Shown: positions 45,613 to 54,325, counted from the first letter of the stretch. The stretch is 64,000 nt of DNA from Paraburkholderia acidisoli (GCF_009789675.1 NZ_CP046913.1:1054001-1118000), one strand, 5' to 3'. Program-made: numbers and translations. Notes: generated from the sequence alone by a model not told the origin.

Positions 45613-46526
45613 GTATGGGTCGCCTCGATCCTGGCGGACGACACGGCGCTTTCGCGTTGCGCCTGCTCCAGCAACGCCTGCTTCAACGCGTCGAGCGCGG
45701 GCGAGAAATGACCGCGTCGCCATACGAGCAGCGTATCGATCCGGCCGAGCTTGCCGAGCGAATGAATGGCGATGTCGTCGCTGCTGCGTTGCAGGTCGAG
45801 CACCGAGCGCGGCGCGACGGCCACGCCCGCGCCCGCCGCCACGCAGGCGACGATCGCGTGGTACGAGCCGAGTTCGAGCACACGCGTCGGGCGAATACCG
45901 TGTTCGAGATACCAGCGCTCCACATAGCTGCGGTAAGCGCAGCCGCGCTCGAACGCCACGAGCGTGGACAGCGCGACGTCGCCGGGCTGGCGGATCGGCC
46001 GGTGGCCGCGCGGCGTGAGCATCACCAGTTCTTCGCGGAACACCGGCACATGCTCGAACACGCCATCGTCCGGCAAACCGTCGAGCGGCGTGGCGATCAG
46101 TGCGGCGTCCACCTCGAACTCGCGCAGCCGCGCGATCAGGCCGCCCGTGGTGCCGGTTTCCAGTTCGAGCGTGACGTCGGGCCACGCCTGGTGATAGCGC
46201 GCGAGCAGGCCGGGCAGACGGCTCGCCGCGGCGCTTTCCATCGTGCCGAGACGCAGCCGCCCCGTGGGCCGGCCCGCCTTGATCGCGTGGCGCGCTTCGT
46301 CGGCGAGCGCGAGCAGGCGTTCGGCGTAGGGCAGCAGCGTTTCGCCCGCGGGCGTGAGCACGAGGCGGCGGCCGTCGCGCGTGAACAGCGGCGTGCCCAG
46401 CTGTTCTTCGAGCTGCTTGATGCGCGTGGTCACGTTCGACTGCACGCGGTTGAGCTTGGCGGCGGCGCGCGTGACCCCGTTTTCGCGGACGACCGCCCGG
46501 AAGATCGCCAGCGCGGCGAGATCCAT
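45606..46526 (-). CDS. LysR family transcriptional regulator
   Basis: 306 residues from ATG 46526 with AAGGAGAG upstream; the frame continues to 46565 but lacks a site there. N-terminal HTH (DLAALAIFRAVVRENGVTRAA ... QSNVTTRIKQLEEQLGTPLF in parts) and a periplasmic-binding-protein-like effector domain. Divergent from an MFS transporter with a perfect dyad (46543-46564) between them, so it probably controls that transporter. Its stop codon is inside a tandem repeat. Confidence 0.93.
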   Translation of the reverse strand: MDLAALAIFRAVVRENGVTRAAAKLNRVQSNVTTRIKQLEEQLGTPLFTRDGRRLVLTPAGETLLPYAERLLALADEARHAIKAGRPTGRLRLGTMESAAASRLPGLLARYHQAWPDVTLELETGTTGGLIARLREFEVDAALIATPLDGLPDDGVFEHVPVFREELVMLTPRGHRPIRQPGDVALSTLVAFERGCAYRSYVERWYLEHGIRPTRVLELGSYHAIVACVAAGAGVAVAPRSVLDLQRSSDDIAIHSLGKLGRIDTLLVWRRGHFSPALDALKQALLEQAQRESAVSSARIEATHTV

Positions 46527-46542
46527 GATTCTCTCCTTGGGA

Positions 46543-46564
46543 TGAATTCGTTCATCATAATTCA
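46543..46564. promoter_or_regulatory. LysR-type operator
   Basis: TGAATT N10 AATTCA perfect inverted repeat; it includes the T-N11-A pattern of LysR binding sites. Located 17 bp upstream of lysR and 85 bp upstream of the divergent MFS gene. Confidence 0.6.
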
Positions 46565-46648
46565 TTTTTCGAGAACGTTAGCGCGACGTACGATGCAGGG
46601 TGACGCGTGTTTGCCTCCCTCTTTGCCGCTTCTTTTTCGACGTCGCTC

Positions 46649-47902
46649 ATGAACGATTACGCCTCGCGCGACGCGCGCCTTGCCGGGCCGCATCCGCATT
46701 CCCATCCGGCGCGCCGGGCCGCGCTGGCCTGCATGGCGGTGCTCGCCGTGGCGCTCGGCGTGGGCCGCTTCGCCTTCACGCCGCTGTTGCCGCTGATGCT
46801 GCACGGCGGCGCGCTCGATCTGCGCGGCGGCGGCTGGCTCGCGTCGCTGAACTACGCGGGCTATTTCGCGGGCGCGGTCAGTTGCGTCGCGCTGCGCCTG
46901 CCGCACGCGCGCATCGTGCGCGCCGGGCTGGCGGCCACGGTCGTGCTCACGCTCGCGATGGGACTCACGCAGCAGTTCTGGCTGTGGGCGATCGTGCGTT
47001 TCGCCGCGGGCGCGGTCAGCGCGTGGGCCTTCGTGTTCGCCTCGCAATGGGGCTTGCGGCGGCTCGCGCAACTGGGCGCGAACGAGTGGGGTGGCGTGAT
47101 CTACACGGGACCGGGCTTCGGCATTATCGCGACGGGGCTGTGGGTGAGCGCGGCGGGACGCTTCGGCGCGCAGGTGGGCTGGCTCGCGTTCGGCGTGATC
47201 GGCGCGGGGCTCGCGGCGCTCGTGTGGCGAACCTTCGGCGCCGACGAGGCAGGCGCGCCGAAGCCCGGCAACGGGAGCGCAACGGCAGTGGCGAGCGCCA
47301 GCGCGCATCGCGCGTCCGCATCGACATCGACATCGACATCGCCCTCCGAACCCGGCTCGCGCGCCGACGCCGTCTGGCTCGTCCTGCTCTACGCGGTGCC
47401 CGGTTTTGGCTACATCATCACCGCGACCTTCCTGCCCGTGATCGCGCGGCATGCGCTGCCCGGTTCCGCGTGGCCCGATCTGTTCTGGCCGATGTTCGGC
47501 GCGGCGCTCATCGTGGGCGCGATCTCGGCGGCACGCCTGCCGCTGCACTGGGACAACCGCCTCATGCTCGCGGGCTGCTACGTGTTGCAGGCGCTGGGCA
47601 TCGCGCTCGGCATTGTCTGGCCGAACGCGGCGGGTTTCTCGTTCGGGAGTCTGCTGATCGGGCTGCCGTTCACGGCAATCACGCTGTTCGCGATGCGCGA
47701 GGCGCGGGCGTTGCGCGGCGAGCACGCGGCCGCGCTGATGGGCTATGCGACGGCGGCGTACGGCATCGGCCAGATCGCCGGGCCGCTCGTGGCGGCGCCG
47801 CTGGCGGCTTCGACGGGCTCGTTCTCGCCTTCGCTGTGGCTGGCCGCCGGCGCGCTCGTGCTGGGCGCGGCGGGCCTCGTGTGGCGAGCGGCGCGGTCCT
47901 GA
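46649..47902 (+). CDS. YbfB/YjiJ family MFS transporter
   Basis: 417 residues from ATG 46649 (a GTG at 46607 is in frame). Twelve membrane helices; LAVALGVGRFAFTPLLPLM at the start is characteristic of the YbfB/YjiJ branch. The central cytosolic loop is an unusual low-complexity stretch of Ala, Ser and Thr (about residues 210-235, encoded partly by a GACATC repeat). Substrate unknown; probably controlled by the divergent LysR regulator. Confidence 0.88.
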   Translation: MNDYASRDARLAGPHPHSHPARRAALACMAVLAVALGVGRFAFTPLLPLMLHGGALDLRGGGWLASLNYAGYFAGAVSCVALRLPHARIVRAGLAATVVLTLAMGLTQQFWLWAIVRFAAGAVSAWAFVFASQWGLRRLAQLGANEWGGVIYTGPGFGIIATGLWVSAAGRFGAQVGWLAFGVIGAGLAALVWRTFGADEAGAPKPGNGSATAVASASAHRASASTSTSTSPSEPGSRADAVWLVLLYAVPGFGYIITATFLPVIARHALPGSAWPDLFWPMFGAALIVGAISAARLPLHWDNRLMLAGCYVLQALGIALGIVWPNAAGFSFGSLLIGLPFTAITLFAMREARALRGEHAAALMGYATAAYGIGQIAGPLVAAPLAASTGSFSPSLWLAAGALVLGAAGLVWRAARS

Positions 47903-48266
47903 GCGCCGCGCGTCGTCGCGCTTCCCGGCCGGTCTTGCGGCCGGTTTCGTACTGACACCGACCGCGCCCGCTTAACGGAAGTCGTCATGCATGCCGACGG
48001 TGAAGCTGTTGTTGTTCCAGCTCGAATGTTCGGCGTTCGCTTGGTCGCCGGTCCATTCGAGACGGTGGACGTGCCGATCGTCAACCATTGTCAGGCAGCG
48101 GGAAGTTTGGTTTTCGGCATGGTTTTCGGCGCGCAATAGCGCGCGGGCGGTCTTGGCGTCAAGGCACTAGAATGGCGGTTTGCCCGCGCGAGTCGCGCCG
48201 AACGACGAACGCGCAGGCCGCCTCCTGCCGCATTTCGAATTACGCCGACACAACACGCCGCCCCCT
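47903..48266. other. Intergenic region with a possible 38-aa minus-strand ORF
   Basis: About 360 bases. A minus-strand frame at 47972-48088 (starts MVDDRHVHRLEWTGDQ, ends FTVGMHDDFR) reads like a real small polar peptide but has no ribosome-binding site and may be a gene remnant. No terminator for the MFS gene is evident. The NUDIX promoter should lie at 48150-48260. Confidence 0.4.
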
Positions 48267-48797
48267 ATGACCGACCACCAGTTTTGTCCGCGCTGCGCCT
48301 CGCGTCTCGTCGAGCGCGCCGACGCCGCCCACGAAGGCGGCCGCGTGCGCCTCGCCTGTCCCGACCTCGCGTGCGGCTATGTGTTCTGGAACAATCCGCT
48401 GCCGGTGGTCGCCGCGATCGTCGAATACGAAGGGCGCATCGTGCTCGCGCGCAACGCCGCGTGGCCCGAGGGCATGTTCGCGCTCATCACGGGCTTCCTC
48501 GAAAACGGCGAAACGCCGGAACAGGGCATCGCGCGCGAAGTGCTCGAAGAAACCTCGCTGCGCGCCGAGAGCGTGGAATTGGTCGGCGTGTACGAATTCA
48601 TCCGCAAGAACGAGCTGATCATCGCGTATCACGTGAAGGCTTCGGGCACGATCGCGCTCTCGCCCGAATTGCTCGAATACCGCCTCGTGGAACCGGCGAA
48701 GTTGCGGCCGTGGCGCGCGGGCACCGGCTACGCGCTCGCCGACTGGATGCGCGCGCGCGACCTGCCGTACGAATTCGTCGAGCGTCCTGGCCAATAG
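48267..48797 (+). CDS. NUDIX hydrolase with N-terminal zinc ribbon
   Basis: 176 residues from ATG 48267. A zinc ribbon (FCPRCASRL and ACPDLACGYVFW) precedes the Nudix domain with box GFLENGETPEQGIAREVLEE followed by TS. This is the layout of NudC-like or ADP-ribose-type Nudix proteins, although shorter than NADH pyrophosphatase NudC. Cytosolic; substrate not predictable. Stand-alone gene. Confidence 0.85.
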   Translation: MTDHQFCPRCASRLVERADAAHEGGRVRLACPDLACGYVFWNNPLPVVAAIVEYEGRIVLARNAAWPEGMFALITGFLENGETPEQGIAREVLEETSLRAESVELVGVYEFIRKNELIIAYHVKASGTIALSPELLEYRLVEPAKLRPWRAGTGYALADWMRARDLPYEFVERPGQ

Positions 48798-48921
48798 CGC
48801 GGCCGGCCATCGCGCCGCCAAACCTGGCCGCACGCCACGACCCGCGGCCACGCGCGGCCCCAACCCCACGCCACAGCGACTCATCACGCTCACGCGCTGT
48901 TTCCCGCCCAGGATTTCGCCG

Positions 48922-49366
48922 ATGAACCGACCCGCCCTGATCGACCGCGCCGCCTTCCGCCATTTCCTGCCGATCGGCACGCGCTGGATGGACAACGACG
49001 TGTACGGCCACGTGAACAACGTCGTCTACTACAGCTACTTCGATACCGTGGTGAACGAGTATCTGATTCGCGCGGGCGCGCTCGACATCGAGCAGGGCGA
49101 CACCATCGGGCTCGTGGTGGAAACGGCAGTGCAACTACTTCGCGCCGCTCACGTTCCCCGAGCGCGTGGAAGCGGGGCTGCGCGTCGTGCGTCTCGGCAC
49201 TTCGAGCGTGCGCTACGAAGTCGGGCTGTTCCGCGCAGGCGAAACCACGCCCGCCGCGCAGGGCCATTTCGTGCACGTGTATGTCGATCGCGTAACGCGC
49301 CGGCCCGTCGCGGCGTTGCCGGCCGCGCTGCGGCGCGCGCTCGAGCCGCTCGTCGTGGCCGGTTGA
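48922..49366 (+). pseudogene. Acyl-CoA thioesterase (4HBT/YbgC-like), frameshifted
   Basis: The N-terminal part (RWMDNDVYGHVNNVVYYSYF, catalytic Asp included) is in frame with ATG 48922 up to about 49125. The C-terminal part ([20 protein letters not shown] ... [20 protein letters not shown]) continues in the next frame and stops at 49366. One extra base near 49126 (ACGG before CAGTGC) explains both. The fused product would be about 147 residues, the normal length. It may be a true mutation or a sequencing error in GC-rich DNA. Confidence 0.85.
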
Positions 49367-49388
49367 GCGCGCGCACACGCCCGGGCCC

Positions 49389-50327
49389 GTGCAAACCTTC
49401 CTTATCGACACGCTCAACGGCCTCAGCTACGGCCTGTTGCTGTTCATGCTCTCCGCAGGGCTCACACTAATCTTCAGCCTGCTGGGCGTGCTGAATTTCG
49501 CGCATGCGAGCTTCTACATGCTCGGCGCCTATCTCGGCGTGACCTTCGCGCACGGTCTCGGGTTCGGCGGCGCGCTCGCGGCCGCGCCGCTCGCAGCCGG
49601 GCTCGCGGGCGCGGGCTTCGAGCGCGCGCTGCTGCGGCGCGTGCGTCCGGCCGGACCGCTCAACGCGCTGTTGCTCACCTTCGGCGCGGCCTGGGCGATG
49701 GGCGAGATCGTCAAGCTCGTCTGGGGCTTGCAGCCGCTCGCCGTGAACTTGCCCGCGAGCCTCGACGGCCCGCTCTTCACGATCGGCGGCGCGGCGTTCT
49801 CGCGGTATCGCGCGTTCACGATGATGGTGGCCACGGCCATGCTCGTCGGGCTCTACGCCTTGCTGCGTTGCACGACAATCGGGCTCGTGGTGCGCGCGGC
49901 GCTCACGCACGCGCGCGCCGTCGAAGCGCTCGGCCACGACGTGCCGCGCGTGCAGACGCTGGTGTTCGCGCTCGGCTCGGCGCTCGCCGCGCTCGCGGGC
50001 GCGGTGGCCGCGCCGCTCTTCGTCGTCGAGCCGGGCATGGCCGAATCGGTTGGCTCGATCGTGTTCGTGGTGGTCGTGATCGGCGGCCTCGGTTCGCTCG
50101 GCGGCGCGTTCGTCGCGTCGATCACGGTCGGGCTGTTGCAGACCTTCGCCGTGGCCAGCGATGCGACGTTCGGCGATCTCGCCGCGCGCTTCGGCGTGCC
50201 GATGAGCGATGCCTGGCGAGCGCTCACGCTCGCGCAAGTGGCGCCGCTGCTGCCGTATCTGCTGCTCGTCGCGATGCTGGCGGTGCGCCCGCGCGGCCTG
50301 TTCGGCGAACGCGGCGAGGCCGATTGA
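49389..50327 (+). CDS. Branched-chain amino acid-type ABC permease (LivH-like)
   Basis: 312 residues, GTG start. Eight or so membrane helices with the family pattern GLTLIFSLLGVLNFAHASFYML near the start, GLVVRAALTHARAVEALGHDV in the coupling-helix region and IVFVVVVIGGLGSLGGAFVAS. First of four coupled transporter genes. Substrates of the family are leucine-type amino acids, urea or short acids. No substrate-binding protein gene is in the cluster. Confidence 0.92.
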   Translation: MQTFLIDTLNGLSYGLLLFMLSAGLTLIFSLLGVLNFAHASFYMLGAYLGVTFAHGLGFGGALAAAPLAAGLAGAGFERALLRRVRPAGPLNALLLTFGAAWAMGEIVKLVWGLQPLAVNLPASLDGPLFTIGGAAFSRYRAFTMMVATAMLVGLYALLRCTTIGLVVRAALTHARAVEALGHDVPRVQTLVFALGSALAALAGAVAAPLFVVEPGMAESVGSIVFVVVVIGGLGSLGGAFVASITVGLLQTFAVASDATFGDLAARFGVPMSDAWRALTLAQVAPLLPYLLLVAMLAVRPRGLFGERGEAD

Positions 50328-50341
50328 GCGCGGACCCCGGC

Positions 50342-51637
50342 ATGCGTGACCCACGCCGCGCGGCGAACGCGCCTTCCCCTCGACGAACGCGCAGGGCCGC
50401 TCTTGCGCCGTGGCTCGCGCTCGCGGCGCTGCTCGCCGGGGTGCTCGTGTTGCCGCCGCTGTGCAGCGCCGCGTTTTCGCCCGCGCACGTGCCGCAAGGC
50501 TGGCTGCTCGCCGCGCTCGCGCAAGCCGCGACAATGATCGTTCTCGCGCTCTCGTACCACCTGTTGCTCGGCGAGACCGGGCTGCTGTCGCTCGGCCATG
50601 CGGCGCCCGCCGGGCTCGGTGCGCTCGCGGCGGCGCAACTGTTCAGCCGTCACGCGCTGCCCTTGCCGTTGCTGCCGCTCGTGGGCGGCGCGGGCGGGGC
50701 GGCGTTCGGCGTGTTGCTCGCGCTCGTCGCGGCGCGGCGCGCGGGCACCGCGTTCGCGATGATCACGCTCGGCGTGGGCGAACTCGTGGCCGCCGCGGCG
50801 TGGGCGCTGCCCGACTGGTTCGGCGGCGAGGCGGGCGTGTCGATCGACCGCGCGAGTGGGCCCGCCATCGCGGGCTGGACGTTCGGCCCCGACCGCGAGG
50901 CGTACTGGCTCGTCGTCGCGTGGTGCGTGCTCGCGAGCGCGGCCATCTACGCCATTTCGCGCACGCCGTACGCGCGCCTTGCCAACGCCGTGCGCGACAA
51001 CGCCGTGCGTGCGGCGGCGCTCGGTGCTTCGCCCACACGCGTGCGCGCGACCATGATCGTGCTCGCCAGCGCGTTCGCGGGCATCGCGGGCACGCTCACG
51101 CTCATCAACGTGGAACTCGCGGCCTCGGAGAGCGTCGGCATGATGCGCTCGGCGGCCGTGCTGATCGCCACCGTCACCGGCGGTACGGCGTCGTTCCTCG
51201 GGCCGGCGCTCGGCGCGTTGGTGTGGGTCGCGTTCAGCGTGGGCGTGGCCAGCGTGTCGCGCGCGTGGCTGCTCTACGTGGGGCTCTTTTTCGTTGTCGT
51301 GGTGATGAAGACGCCGGACGGCATCGCGGGTTGGTTGGCGCGACAGCGCGCGCGGCTCGCGCGTGACGGCTGGCGGCGTTGTCGCGCGACGTGGTTCGCG
51401 GGCGCACTCGCGGCGGCGTGCGCGACGCTCGCCTGCGTGATCGCGATCGAATGGGCGTACGCGTGGCGTTTCGGGATCGACGACGGCGATCCGGCGAATC
51501 GCGCGGCATCGGCGTGGCTCAAGTTCGCGGCGATCGTGGTGGCGGGCGCGCTTGCCTGGCTCGCGAACCGCTATGCGCGCGCCGCGGCGCAAGCCGAAAG
51601 CGCCCATGCCGACACCGCGCAGGAGCCGCCGCGATGA
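50342..51637 (+). CDS. Branched-chain amino acid-type ABC permease (LivM-like), with C-terminal extension
   Basis: 431 residues from ATG 50342; TTG 50324, overlapping the previous stop as TTGA and having GCGAGG upstream, is an alternative. The core has GETGLLSLGHAAPAGLGA and the EAA-like region YARLANAVRDNAVRAAALG, both standard for LivM. About 100 residues after the core add two further hydrophobic segments (around 350-372 and 393-412), longer than most LivM proteins. Overlaps the ATPase gene by ATGA. Confidence 0.9.
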   Translation: MRDPRRAANAPSPRRTRRAALAPWLALAALLAGVLVLPPLCSAAFSPAHVPQGWLLAALAQAATMIVLALSYHLLLGETGLLSLGHAAPAGLGALAAAQLFSRHALPLPLLPLVGGAGGAAFGVLLALVAARRAGTAFAMITLGVGELVAAAAWALPDWFGGEAGVSIDRASGPAIAGWTFGPDREAYWLVVAWCVLASAAIYAISRTPYARLANAVRDNAVRAAALGASPTRVRATMIVLASAFAGIAGTLTLINVELAASESVGMMRSAAVLIATVTGGTASFLGPALGALVWVAFSVGVASVSRAWLLYVGLFFVVVVMKTPDGIAGWLARQRARLARDGWRRCRATWFAGALAAACATLACVIAIEWAYAWRFGIDDGDPANRAASAWLKFAAIVVAGALAWLANRYARAAAQAESAHADTAQEPPR

Positions 51638-52491
51638 GCGCGCCGATGACGACCGCGTCGACGAACCAGGCGAACCTCGCGCTGTGCCTGATCGGCATCG
51701 AAAAGCGCTTCGGCGCGACGGCCGTGCTGCGCGGCGTCGATCTCGAGGTGCGCGCGGGCGAGCGCCACGCGCTGATCGGCCCGAACGGCGCGGGCAAGTC
51801 GACGCTCTTCAGCCTCATCGCGGGCGAGCGGCGGCCAAGCGCGGGCCGCGTCGTGCTCGACGGCGCCGACGTCACGCGCCTCTCGCCCGCCGCGCGCAGC
51901 CGTCGCGGCCTCGCGCGCAGCTTCCAGACCACCAGCGTGTTCGCGCGTTTGAGCGTGATCGAAAATTTACGCTGCGCCGTGCTCGCCTCGCTGCATGGCG
52001 GCGCGGGTTTTGCCGCGCGCTGGCTCGGTTCGCGGCGCGTGGAAGCGCGCGCGCACGAGGTGCTCGACGCCATCGGTCTCGCCGGCGCCGCGCAGCGCGA
52101 AGCCGGCACGCTCGGTTACGCCGGGCAGCGCGCGCTCGATCTCGGCCTCGCGCTCGCGGGCGGCGCGCGCACGTTGCTGCTCGACGAGCCCACGGCGGGC
52201 ATGAACCGCGCCGAGGCCGCCCGCGCCATCGACCTGATCCGCGCGACCACGGCGGGCAAGACGCTGCTTTTGATCGAGCACGACATGGACGCGGTGTTCG
52301 GTCTCGCCGATCGGGTCTCGGTGCTGGTGCAGGGCCGCGTGATCGCCACCGGCACGCCCGCCGAAATTCGCGCCGATGCCGCCGTGCGCGAGGCGTATTT
52401 AGGCAACTTCGCGGGCAATTTCGCAGGCAACTTCGCGGGCAATATCGGGCACAACATCGAGCGCGACGGCGCAGGAGGCTTCACGCCATGA
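51634..52491 (+). CDS. ABC ATPase (LivG-like) with degenerate signature motif
   Basis: 285 residues. Walker A GPNGAGKST (K55) and Walker B TLLLDEPTAG are normal, and the H-loop is LLIEHDMD. The signature motif, normally LSYGEQ in this family, is LGYAGQ at 160-165: both the Ser and the conserved Gly are changed. The C terminus carries a GNFA repeat (GNFAGNFAGNFAGN) from a 12-bp DNA repeat at about 52399-52446. ATGA overlaps on both sides show tight coupling within the operon. Confidence 0.92.
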   Translation: MSAPMTTASTNQANLALCLIGIEKRFGATAVLRGVDLEVRAGERHALIGPNGAGKSTLFSLIAGERRPSAGRVVLDGADVTRLSPAARSRRGLARSFQTTSVFARLSVIENLRCAVLASLHGGAGFAARWLGSRRVEARAHEVLDAIGLAGAAQREAGTLGYAGQRALDLGLALAGGARTLLLDEPTAGMNRAEAARAIDLIRATTAGKTLLLIEHDMDAVFGLADRVSVLVQGRVIATGTPAEIRADAAVREAYLGNFAGNFAGNFAGNIGHNIERDGAGGFTP

Positions 52492-53189
52492 CCGCGCTGC
52501 TCGAAGTGCGCGATCTGCGCGCGTGGTACGGCGCGAGCCAGGTGCTGCACGGTGTCGACCTGCACGTGCGGGCGGGCGAGGTGGTCGCGCTCGCGGGGCG
52601 CAACGGCTCGGGCCGTTCGACGCTGGCGAAGGCGCTCATGTCGATGGTGCGCGCCGAGGGCGTGCGGCGCTTCGCGGGCGCCGACCTTGCGCCGCTGCGC
52701 ACGTTCGAGATCGCGCGCCGCGGTTTGGGTTACGTGGCCGAGCAGCGCGACGTCTTCCCGACGCTGACCGTCGACGAAAACCTGCGCCTCGGTCTGGCCG
52801 CGTGCGCGGGCCGCTTTTCGATCGACGAGGCGCGCGAGCTGTTTCCCGTGCTCGCCGGGCGCCGCGCCGCGCGCGCCGGTGTGCTGTCCGGCGGCGAGCA
52901 GCAGATGCTCGCGCTGGCGCGGGCGCTGGTGGGCGCGCCCGACCTGCTGATCGTCGATGAACCGACGGAAGGCTTGTCGCAGCAAATGGCCGCGCGCGTG
53001 GGCGACGGTCTGGCGGCGTTGCGTGCCCGCGGCGTCGCGGTGTTGCTGATCGAGCAGCGGCTCGCGCTCGCGCCCGCGCTCGCCGATCGCGTCGCGGTAA
53101 TGGGCCACGGGCGCATCGTGTTCGACGGCACGCCGGGCGCGCTCGCGCAACGCGAGGACGTCGTGCGCGAATGGCTCGGCATCGGTTGA
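52488..53189 (+). CDS. ABC ATPase (LivF-like) with Walker A Lys to Arg change
   Basis: 233 residues. Walker A reads GRNGSGRST: the invariant Lys is Arg43 (codon CGT at 52614-52616). Signature LSGGEQ (133-138) and Walker B LLIVDEPTEG are intact, and the H-loop position is Gln (LLIEQR), as usual for LivF. The normal signature would serve the intact ATP site of the LivG-like partner, whereas its own Walker A would face the partner's degenerate signature. Last gene of the cluster. Confidence 0.92.
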   Translation: MTALLEVRDLRAWYGASQVLHGVDLHVRAGEVVALAGRNGSGRSTLAKALMSMVRAEGVRRFAGADLAPLRTFEIARRGLGYVAEQRDVFPTLTVDENLRLGLAACAGRFSIDEARELFPVLAGRRAARAGVLSGGEQQMLALARALVGAPDLLIVDEPTEGLSQQMAARVGDGLAALRARGVAVLLIEQRLALAPALADRVAVMGHGRIVFDGTPGALAQREDVVREWLGIG

Positions 53190-53237
53190 GCGCGGGTCAC
53201 AGGTTGACCGATGCCGCGCGTGACGGGTGCGTTACGG

Positions 53238-53325
53238 GTGCGTGATTCACGTGCGATCGACGTGTGATTGGCGCGTGATCGACGTGTGATTGGTGCGTGA
53301 TTGTTGCGTGATTGGCGCCTGATCA
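53238..53325. repeat. 11-bp degenerate tandem repeat (8 units) ending in the phosphorylase stop codon
   Basis: Eight consecutive 11-bp units, e.g. GTGCGTGATTG, ACGTGTGATTG, TTGCGTGATTG and finally GCGCCTGATCA at 53315-53325. TCA of the last unit is the stop codon (TGA) of the minus-strand gene. Units keep the core GTGATYG. Confidence 0.9.
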
Positions 53326-54255
53326 GCGCGGCAAACTCACGCGTGCGAGCGCCGTCATCGGCCGAACCTGCGCGAGCGTGTCGAGTTGTGCCGCGTCGCG
53401 CACGAAGAACGACCCCGCGAAACCGAGCGAATTCACCGAGATGCCGGCCACGTGTTCCGTCGCGCGCGGCACGGCCAGCATCCAGCGGCGCGTGACGAGC
53501 AGGTTGTACGGCGCGCCTTGCTGCGGCACGCCCTGCGTCTCGACGATGGGTACGCCCGCCGCCGCGAGCAACGCGCGATAGCCATGCAGCGCGCGTTGCG
53601 CGGCCTGTTCCGCGGGCTGCGTTCGATCGTCGAGATCGACGCGCGCGAACGCGTGACGAAACGGCAGCGCGGGAATGGTCATCACGCCATCGGCTATCTC
53701 GTCGGCTATCTCATCGGCTGTCGTCGTCGCGCTATCGAACAGCGTTTCGAGCGGTACGCACACGCGCGAACCGCCGTCGCCGCCGTCGAGCGGCATCGGC
53801 ACGATCTGCAGATGCTTGTGCGCCTGGCTCGCGCCCGCGACGGCGCCGCCGTTGTAGAAACCGAGTCCGTCGATCTCGCGCAGCGCCGTCACGAGCGCGG
53901 TGAAATCGGCGCGATCAAGCAGCGTCTCCTGCGCCACGAACGCGCGCGTGACGATCAGCAGGTGATGCGGCAGCACGTTGAACTTGTTGAGCAGCGCGAC
54001 GTGCGTGGGCGAGAGGTCGGCGACGAACAGGTCGGGCTCGTAGGGCAGAAACGGATCGCGCGGCGGCTGCGTGCGCGGCGTGAGCCTGGCGGCGTCCTTG
54101 CGCGCGAGATTGGCGGCCACGCGCACCGCGAAGCGGACCCCGCCATCGTCGATGAAGGTGTGCGCGGTTTCGATCGGATGCAGCGCGCCGCACGCGAGCG
54201 CGTGTTGCGTTTGCTGCGCGATGGCTTGCTGAAGCGGCGTCGTGCGCGCGGTCAT
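53323..54255 (-). CDS. Ap4A phosphorylase / ATP adenylyltransferase (APA1/2 family)
   Basis: 310 residues from ATG 54255. HIT-superfamily fold with the active-site motif GASQAHKHLQIVPMPL (HxHxQ), preceded by PPRDPFLPYEPDLFV and LNKFNVLPHHLLIVTR, and a C-terminal APA2-like domain (PYNLLVTRRWMLAVPR). The enzyme splits diadenosine tetraphosphate with phosphate into ADP and ATP. An ADEIADEIADG repeat at about 181-191 comes from a 12-bp DNA repeat. No terminator follows; the 11-bp array occupies that place. Confidence 0.88.
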   Translation of the reverse strand: MTARTTPLQQAIAQQTQHALACGALHPIETAHTFIDDGGVRFAVRVAANLARKDAARLTPRTQPPRDPFLPYEPDLFVADLSPTHVALLNKFNVLPHHLLIVTRAFVAQETLLDRADFTALVTALREIDGLGFYNGGAVAGASQAHKHLQIVPMPLDGGDGGSRVCVPLETLFDSATTTADEIADEIADGVMTIPALPFRHAFARVDLDDRTQPAEQAAQRALHGYRALLAAAGVPIVETQGVPQQGAPYNLLVTRRWMLAVPRATEHVAGISVNSLGFAGSFFVRDAAQLDTLAQVRPMTALARVSLPR

Positions 54256-54281
54256 CGTCGTCCTCGCCCATTACCTGCCTG

Positions 54282-54325
54282 AAAAACCAGACGGCCGGCG
54301 CCTTCGCAGGCATCCGGCCGTCTGG
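54282..54325 (-). terminator. Terminator of the Fsr-like gene
   Basis: On the minus strand CCAGACGGCCGG and CCGGCCGTCTGG form a perfect 12-bp stem with a 15-base loop, followed by five T. It lies 42 bp after the stop at 54367. Confidence 0.85.
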
